Assembly: GCA_002784245.1 (NCBI GenBank)
Contig: PFKL01000011.1
Location: forward strand, 1-26,848
DNA length: 26,848 bases
Direction of reading: 5' to 3'
Source: Comamonadaceae bacterium CG_4_10_14_3_um_filter_60_75
GTDB taxonomy: Bacteria > Pseudomonadota > Gammaproteobacteria > Burkholderiales > Burkholderiaceae_C
The translations under genes and the position numbers were made by a program. Every line of letters starts with the position of its first letter. Within the stretch, counting starts at the first letter, position 1. This document shows, piece by piece, positions 22,675 through 26,848 of the stretch. The notes beneath the pieces are model-generated. The model saw only the letters and a list, made by a program, of their open reading frames with translations. It did not search any database and was not told where the DNA came from.

Positions 22675-23829
22675 TCACGACTGCACCAGCCGCTTGGATT
22701 TGGCAATCGACATCAGTATTCCCAAGCCCAGCCCCAACGTCACCATGGCTGTGCCGCCGTAGCTGATAAACGGCAACGGCACACCCACCACTGGCAAGAT
22801 GCCACTGACCATGCCCATGTTGACAAACGCGTAGCAGAAAAAAATCATCGCCATGGCGCCCCCCAGCAGCCGGGTAAACACATTGGGCGCTTCCAGCGCG
22901 ATGGCCAAAGCGCGCAGCACCAGAAAGGCGAAAGCCACAATCAGCAGCAGGTTGCCCACGAGGCCAAACTCCTCGGAATAGGCGGCAAAAATAAAGTCGG
23001 TGGTGCGCTCGGGAATGAATTCAAGGTGCGTCTGCGTCCCCTGCATGAAGCCTTTACCCCAAAAGCCGCCCGAGCCAATGGCGATCATGCCCTGGATGAT
23101 GTGAAACCCTTTGCCCAGGGGGTCGCGCGTGGGGTCCAGCAGCGTGCAAACGCGCTGCTGCTGGTAGTCACGCAACAGTGGCCAGTGCACCCCGTCGGCG
23201 CAGAGCTGCGGCTCAAATACCACCAGCATGGTGATACCCATCAGAGCCAACACCAGCGGTGGTGCCACCAGCTTCCAGCTCAGGCCGGCAAAAAAGATCA
23301 CCGACAAGCCTGCGGCCAGCACCAACAAGGATGTACCCAGGTCGGGCTGCTTCATGATCAAGCCCACCGGTAGCGCCAGCAACAGCACCGCAACCACGAA
23401 GTCCGGCGCGCGCAATTGCCCTTCGCGCTTCTGGAACCACCACGCCAGCATCAGCGGCATGGCGATCTTGAGAATCTCACTGGGCTGGATGATCACGCCC
23501 ACATTCAACCAGCGCGTTGCGCCCTTCTTGGTGATCCCGAACAAGGTCACGGCCACGAGCAACGCAACGCCAGTGGCGTACAGCGGCACCGCCAGCACCA
23601 TCAAGCGATGCGGCGATATCTGCGCCACCACAAACATGATGAAACCAGCGATCAGCATGTTGCGGGCATGATCCTCGAAGCGCGTCCCATGGTCGTAGCC
23701 CGACGAATACATGGTCAACAGCCCAGCACACGCCAGCATGAACACGGCAAACGCCAGCGGGCCGTCAAAGCCTGAAAACCAGGGCCGCAGACGGCGCAGC
23801 AGGGAGGGACGTTGAAAAACCGACGACAT
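22675..23829 (-). CDS. rodA: RodA (MrdB), SEDS peptidoglycan glycosyltransferase
   Basis: This is a 384-residue polytopic membrane protein with about ten transmembrane helices. It polymerises lipid II into glycan strands during cell elongation, partnered with PBP2. SEDS landmarks are MYSSGYDHGTRFEDHA, GATRWLNVGVIIQPSEILKIAMPL, KQPDLGTSLLVLAAG, GSGGFWGKGFMQGTQTHLEFIPERTTDFIF (the Asp in TTDFIF is the catalytic position) and VPLPFISYGGTAMV. The length fits the family. Its usual partners mreBCD and mrdA are not next to it here; it lies 9 nt after dtd. GATAAT ends 8 nt before its ATG, overlapping the dtd stop, and might provide a separate promoter. Confidence 0.96.
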   Translation of the reverse strand: MSSVFQRPSLLRRLRPWFSGFDGPLAFAVFMLACAGLLTMYSSGYDHGTRFEDHARNMLIAGFIMFVVAQISPHRLMVLAVPLYATGVALLVAVTLFGITKKGATRWLNVGVIIQPSEILKIAMPLMLAWWFQKREGQLRAPDFVVAVLLLALPVGLIMKQPDLGTSLLVLAAGLSVIFFAGLSWKLVAPPLVLALMGITMLVVFEPQLCADGVHWPLLRDYQQQRVCTLLDPTRDPLGKGFHIIQGMIAIGSGGFWGKGFMQGTQTHLEFIPERTTDFIFAAYSEEFGLVGNLLLIVAFAFLVLRALAIALEAPNVFTRLLGGAMAMIFFCYAFVNMGMVSGILPVVGVPLPFISYGGTAMVTLGLGLGILMSIAKSKRLVQS

Positions 23830-23838
23830 GGCGCGGGA

Positions 23839-24324
23839 TTATCGCGGCCCGCTTGCAACTGGCGCGATGCGCAGCGGGATCGTTACCGGCCCATCGTTGA
23901 CCAAGCTGACCTGCATGTCAGCCGCAAACACGCCGGTTTGCACCACCGGGTGCGCCAGCCGGGCTTGGGCGACAAAATGTTCATAGAGGCGACGGCCGTC
24001 TTCGGGCGACGCGGCGGCGGTAAAACTGGGCCGGTTGCCCGCAGAGGCATCAGCTACCAGCGTGAACTGACTCACCACCAGCAAGCCACCGGCGCTGTCA
24101 GACAGGGCCAAGCCATCCATGTTTTGCACGCTGTGGTTCATCTTTCCCGCCGCGTCACTGAAGATGCGCAATTTGAGGATCTTGGCCAGCAGCTTATCGG
24201 CTTGCTGCGGCGTGTCACCTTGTTCGGCACACAGCAGCACCAACAGCCCGGCATCAATTTGCCCAACCACGCTGGCATCAACCGTGACCTTGGTCTGGTG
24301 CACGCGCTGCAGCAAGGCGATCAT
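23839..24324 (-). CDS. dtd: D-aminoacyl-tRNA deacylase (DTD)
   Basis: This is a 161-residue cytoplasmic enzyme that removes D-amino acids, and glycine from mischarged tRNA-Ala, from tRNA. It starts MIALLQRV and contains the active-site stretch [32 protein letters not shown], and the C-terminal motif [11 protein letters not shown], which provides the cross-subunit Gly-Pro of the chiral pocket. Length is normal for the family (about 145-160). GGAGG lies 7-8 nt before the ATG at 24324, fixing the start; the 70-codon in-frame extension upstream is not coding. It leads a minus-strand run with rodA and probably tldD. The kinase gene diverges from it with a 116-nt gap. Confidence 0.95.
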   Translation of the reverse strand: MIALLQRVHQTKVTVDASVVGQIDAGLLVLLCAEQGDTPQQADKLLAKILKLRIFSDAAGKMNHSVQNMDGLALSDSAGGLLVVSQFTLVADASAGNRPSFTAAASPEDGRRLYEHFVAQARLAHPVVQTGVFAADMQVSLVNDGPVTIPLRIAPVASGPR

Positions 24325-24440
24325 GCCACCCCTCCGTCGGCAACGTGTAGCCTGGACTGCGCAACCGCGCCGAGAGTGGCTTGACGTAAGATGATTTGCG
24401 TTTTGTGTTCCATTCCTGAATTTTCTCTGCTGGTAAATCG

Positions 24441-26848
24441 ATGAAATTTTGGTCCAACCGCCGCTTCGACGCGGCCAGCTTGTTGTCTGTGGGTTTGCTG
24501 GCGGTGGGCTTGACAGCCTCAGTGGCTGGTGCATTTTGGCTGAACCAGCGCCAAACCGAACAAGCCCAGGCGGAATACCATCGCACCGTGCAGCGGGCCC
24601 TGGCCGAGCTCACGAGCCGACTCAAGCTGCCCATCAGTGGCCTCAACGGTGTGCGTGCCATGTACGTTGCCAGCGGTGAAGTGAATCGCAGCAAATTTAC
24701 CGAACATGTTTTTTCGCGCGACTTGCCAACCGAGTTCCCTGGAGTGCGCGGCTTTGGTTTCATTGAACGGGTTGAGCGTGACGCGGTCGACGCATTTCTT
24801 GCCCAGGTACGTGCAGACGATGCACCCGAATTCGCCCTGCGCATGCTCGAGGTGCCAGCAGACCCACACTACGTGATCACCTACATCGAACCATCGGTGA
24901 ACAACACCGGCGCCCAAGGACTGGACGTGGGCTCTGAAGCGCGCCGACGCAGCGCCATCGAGCAAGCCATCGACGCTGGTGCACCCGCCATGACCGCGCC
25001 GATCACGCTGGTGCAAGACAACCAGAAGACGCCGGGGGTGCTGATGTATGTGCCCGTTTATCACAAGGCCCCCCGGCTCAATTCCGCCAGCGAACGGCGC
25101 GCGGCATTGCGCGGCGTGATTTACGCACCCATCGTGCTCAAGGAATTGTTGGGCGAACTTGACCAAGTAACCCAAGGCAACCTGTTCGTCGAACTGGTCG
25201 ACGCCAGCGCTGGCCAGACCACTGACAGTTTGTTGTTCAAGAACGACGTCGCAGTCGGCCACTTGTTTCAGACAACCCAGGCCTTTGACATGCTCGGGCG
25301 GCAACTCACCTTGCAAACCGCCAGCAGCCGCAGCTTTGACGCCAGACTGGACCCCCTGCAACCCGCCTTGATCGGTCTGGGTGGCGTCTTCGCCAGCTTC
25401 TTGCTGACGCTGTTGATGTGGCAGCAAGCCCGGGGCCGCGAGCGGGCCGAAAGCCTGGCGCGCAGCATGACCAAAGACCTGCAGCGCCTGGCACTGGTGG
25501 CGCAGGAAACCTCTAACTCGGTCATCATCACCGACGCGCAGCAGCGCATCACCTGGGTCAACCCCGGTTTTGAACGCGTCACCGGTTACAGCGCCGGGGA
25601 AGTCTTGGGCAAAAACCCCGCTTTCTTGCAAACGGAAAATACAGATCGAGAAACCACTCGCCGCATTGGCCAGGCACTGCGCGCCGGGCAGATATTTCGG
25701 GGTGAAATTCTCAATCGCAGCAAACTGGGGCTGGATTATTGGCTGGACCTGGAGATTCAGCCGATCTACGGCGCAGATGGAGAGGTCAATGGCTTCATGG
25801 CCATTGAGTCTGATGTCACCGAGCGCCGCCTGGCGCAGTCGCAGCTGGAAGCGGTGCTGCGCGACAACCATGCGCTGCTCAGCACCCTGGACTTGTTGGG
25901 CATTGTGTCGATGGCGGACCGGGCGGGCAACATCATCCAGGTCAACGATGCGTTTTGCGACATCAGCGGCTACACCCGTGACGAGCTCATTGGACAAAAC
26001 CACCGTTTGCTCAGATCGGACGTTCAAGACCGCGCCTTCTGGGCGCAGATGTGGCAAACCATTGCCGCTGGCAAACCCTGGCGCGGCGAAGTCTGTAACC
26101 GCACCAAGAGCGGTGGCGTGTACTGGGTGGACACCTTCATTGCGCCCTTTGTGGATGACGACGGACTGGTTGAAAAATATGTCTCGATCCGCATTGACAT
26201 TACCGCCCGCAAGGCGGCCGAGGCGCTGGCCAAGCGCAATGCTGACATTCTGAACGCTGCCATTGAGGCGCTGGAAGATGCGTTTGTGCTGTACGACGAC
26301 CAGGACCGCCTGGTGCTGTGCAACCAGCGCTACCGCGAGATTTATCCCTTGAGCGCAGACGCGATGGTGCCTGGCAACACTTTTGAGCACATCATTCGCG
26401 TGGGCGGCCAGCGCGGCCAGTACGCCACCGACCCGGATCAACTGGAGCAATGGGTCAGCGAACGCATGGCCGCCCACCGCCAGGCCGATTCGCAACTCAT
26501 TCAAAAATTGGCCGACGGCCGAACACTGCGCATTTTTGAGCGCCGCATGGCCAACGGCTACACGGTTGGTTTTCGGGTCGACATCACTAAACTGGTGCAG
26601 GCCACCGAAGCGGCGCAAGCGGCGTCAACCGCCAAGAGCCAGTTTCTGGCCAACATGAGCCATGAGATTCGCACCCCCATGAATGCCGTTCTGGGCATGC
26701 TCACCTTGCTGCGCAAAACCGAACTCAGCCCCAAACAGGCCGATTACGCTGCCAAGAGCGAGAGCGCGGCGCAGTCCCTTCTGGGCTTGCTCAACGACAT
26801 TCTGGATTTGTCCAAAGTCGAAGCCGGCAAGATGACGCTGGACCCGCA
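24441..26848 (+). CDS. CHASE/PAS membrane sensor histidine kinase, 5' part (likely hybrid)
   Basis: The frame is open from ATG 24441 to the window edge (802 codons), so the protein is truncated at its C terminus. A first transmembrane helix (residues 14-33) leads into a periplasmic CHASE domain (about 35-300; [32 protein letters not shown]). A second helix (about 310-330, [18 protein letters not shown]) follows. Then come three PAS domains: about 348-465 ([25 protein letters not shown]), 469-594 ([22 protein letters not shown]) and 603-720 (a PAS_7-like region with the [18 protein letters not shown] core). The HisKA domain has [19 protein letters not shown] with phospho-acceptor His741. [14 protein letters not shown] is typical of hybrid kinases, so receiver or Hpt domains may follow. 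The signal is unknown. TTGACG at 24381-24386 could be a -35. Confidence 0.93.
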   Translation, partial: MKFWSNRRFDAASLLSVGLLAVGLTASVAGAFWLNQRQTEQAQAEYHRTVQRALAELTSRLKLPISGLNGVRAMYVASGEVNRSKFTEHVFSRDLPTEFPGVRGFGFIERVERDAVDAFLAQVRADDAPEFALRMLEVPADPHYVITYIEPSVNNTGAQGLDVGSEARRRSAIEQAIDAGAPAMTAPITLVQDNQKTPGVLMYVPVYHKAPRLNSASERRAALRGVIYAPIVLKELLGELDQVTQGNLFVELVDASAGQTTDSLLFKNDVAVGHLFQTTQAFDMLGRQLTLQTASSRSFDARLDPLQPALIGLGGVFASFLLTLLMWQQARGRERAESLARSMTKDLQRLALVAQETSNSVIITDAQQRITWVNPGFERVTGYSAGEVLGKNPAFLQTENTDRETTRRIGQALRAGQIFRGEILNRSKLGLDYWLDLEIQPIYGADGEVNGFMAIESDVTERRLAQSQLEAVLRDNHALLSTLDLLGIVSMADRAGNIIQVNDAFCDISGYTRDELIGQNHRLLRSDVQDRAFWAQMWQTIAAGKPWRGEVCNRTKSGGVYWVDTFIAPFVDDDGLVEKYVSIRIDITARKAAEALAKRNADILNAAIEALEDAFVLYDDQDRLVLCNQRYREIYPLSADAMVPGNTFEHIIRVGGQRGQYATDPDQLEQWVSERMAAHRQADSQLIQKLADGRTLRIFERRMANGYTVGFRVDITKLVQATEAAQAASTAKSQFLANMSHEIRTPMNAVLGMLTLLRKTELSPKQADYAAKSESAAQSLLGLLNDILDLSKVEAGKMTLDP

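Noticed and set aside
24519..26618. A 699-codon open frame on the minus strand
   Set aside because: It is entirely antisense to the CHASE/PAS kinase, whose domains are unmistakable. High-GC codon usage leaves such mirror frames open, and the translation shows no family features.
1..26848. A defence island, prophage, toxin-antitoxin pair or biosynthetic cluster
   Set aside because: All substantial frames are assigned to housekeeping, envelope, regulatory or single unknown genes; no integrase, transposase, restriction or toxin-like sequence was found.

Overview
This is an ordinary, densely packed chromosomal window from a betaproteobacterium. It is most likely a member of the Comamonadaceae (a Rhodoferax/Polaromonas-like genome). 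The evidence is the high-GC codon usage, the Burkholderiales-type gene neighbourhoods (ffh beside a ccsA/ypjD-like gene and pilSR; accB-accC-prmA-DUF3426; nrdA-nrdB followed by an AAPAKK histone-like gene), and two copies of a TAGCT...GGGCT..AG.CC small repeat that I recall as common in Comamonadaceae. I see no phage, CRISPR, tRNA or rRNA genes and no intact insertion sequence.

Layout. (1) 1-1446: 3' end of miaB, then a secreted or anchored hypothetical protein whose end overlaps convergent ffh. (2) 1429-2799 (-): ffh. (3) 2879-7680 (+): a tight five-gene unit, ccsA/ypjD-like, PP0621-like zinc-motif protein, pilS, pilR and ampD, with junctions that overlap or abut. (4) 7681-12087 (+): class I ribonucleotide reductase nrdA and nrdB, preceded by two candidate NrdR boxes 32 bp apart. 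(5) 12256-12747 (+): histone H1-like lysine/alanine/proline repeat protein with a strong terminator. (6) 16861-13060 (-): accB, accC, prmA and a zinc-ribbon DUF3426 protein. (7) 18112-16986 (-): an unrecognised gene coupled to a TlpA-like thioredoxin with a Tat-like leader. (8) 18203-19591 (+): mpl. (9) 24324-19700 (-): dtd, rodA, tldD, then aroG preceded by an aromatic leader peptide and terminator. (10) 24441-end (+): a CHASE/PAS sensor histidine kinase cut by the window edge.

The most interesting signal is hidden between tldD and aroG. A 22-codon reading frame carries the run FFFSYFWF. It is followed by a GC-rich hairpin with a T tract 35 nt before the DAHP synthase gene, and a segment inside the leader frame can pair with the terminator's 5' arm. 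This is the full architecture of ribosome-mediated transcription attenuation by aromatic amino acids. Other points worth a look are a family repeat that has become in-frame coding sequence inside tldD (with a second copy supplying the last codons of mpl), an NrdR box embedded in a perfect 30-bp inverted repeat, and three genes with a -10-like hexamer exactly 6 nt before the ATG and no Shine-Dalgarno, suggesting leaderless mRNAs.

Functionally the window mixes envelope work (ampD and mpl in peptidoglycan recycling, rodA in elongation), precursor synthesis (nrdAB, accBC, aroG), translation and protein targeting (miaB, ffh, prmA, dtd), pilus regulation (pilSR) and signal sensing.
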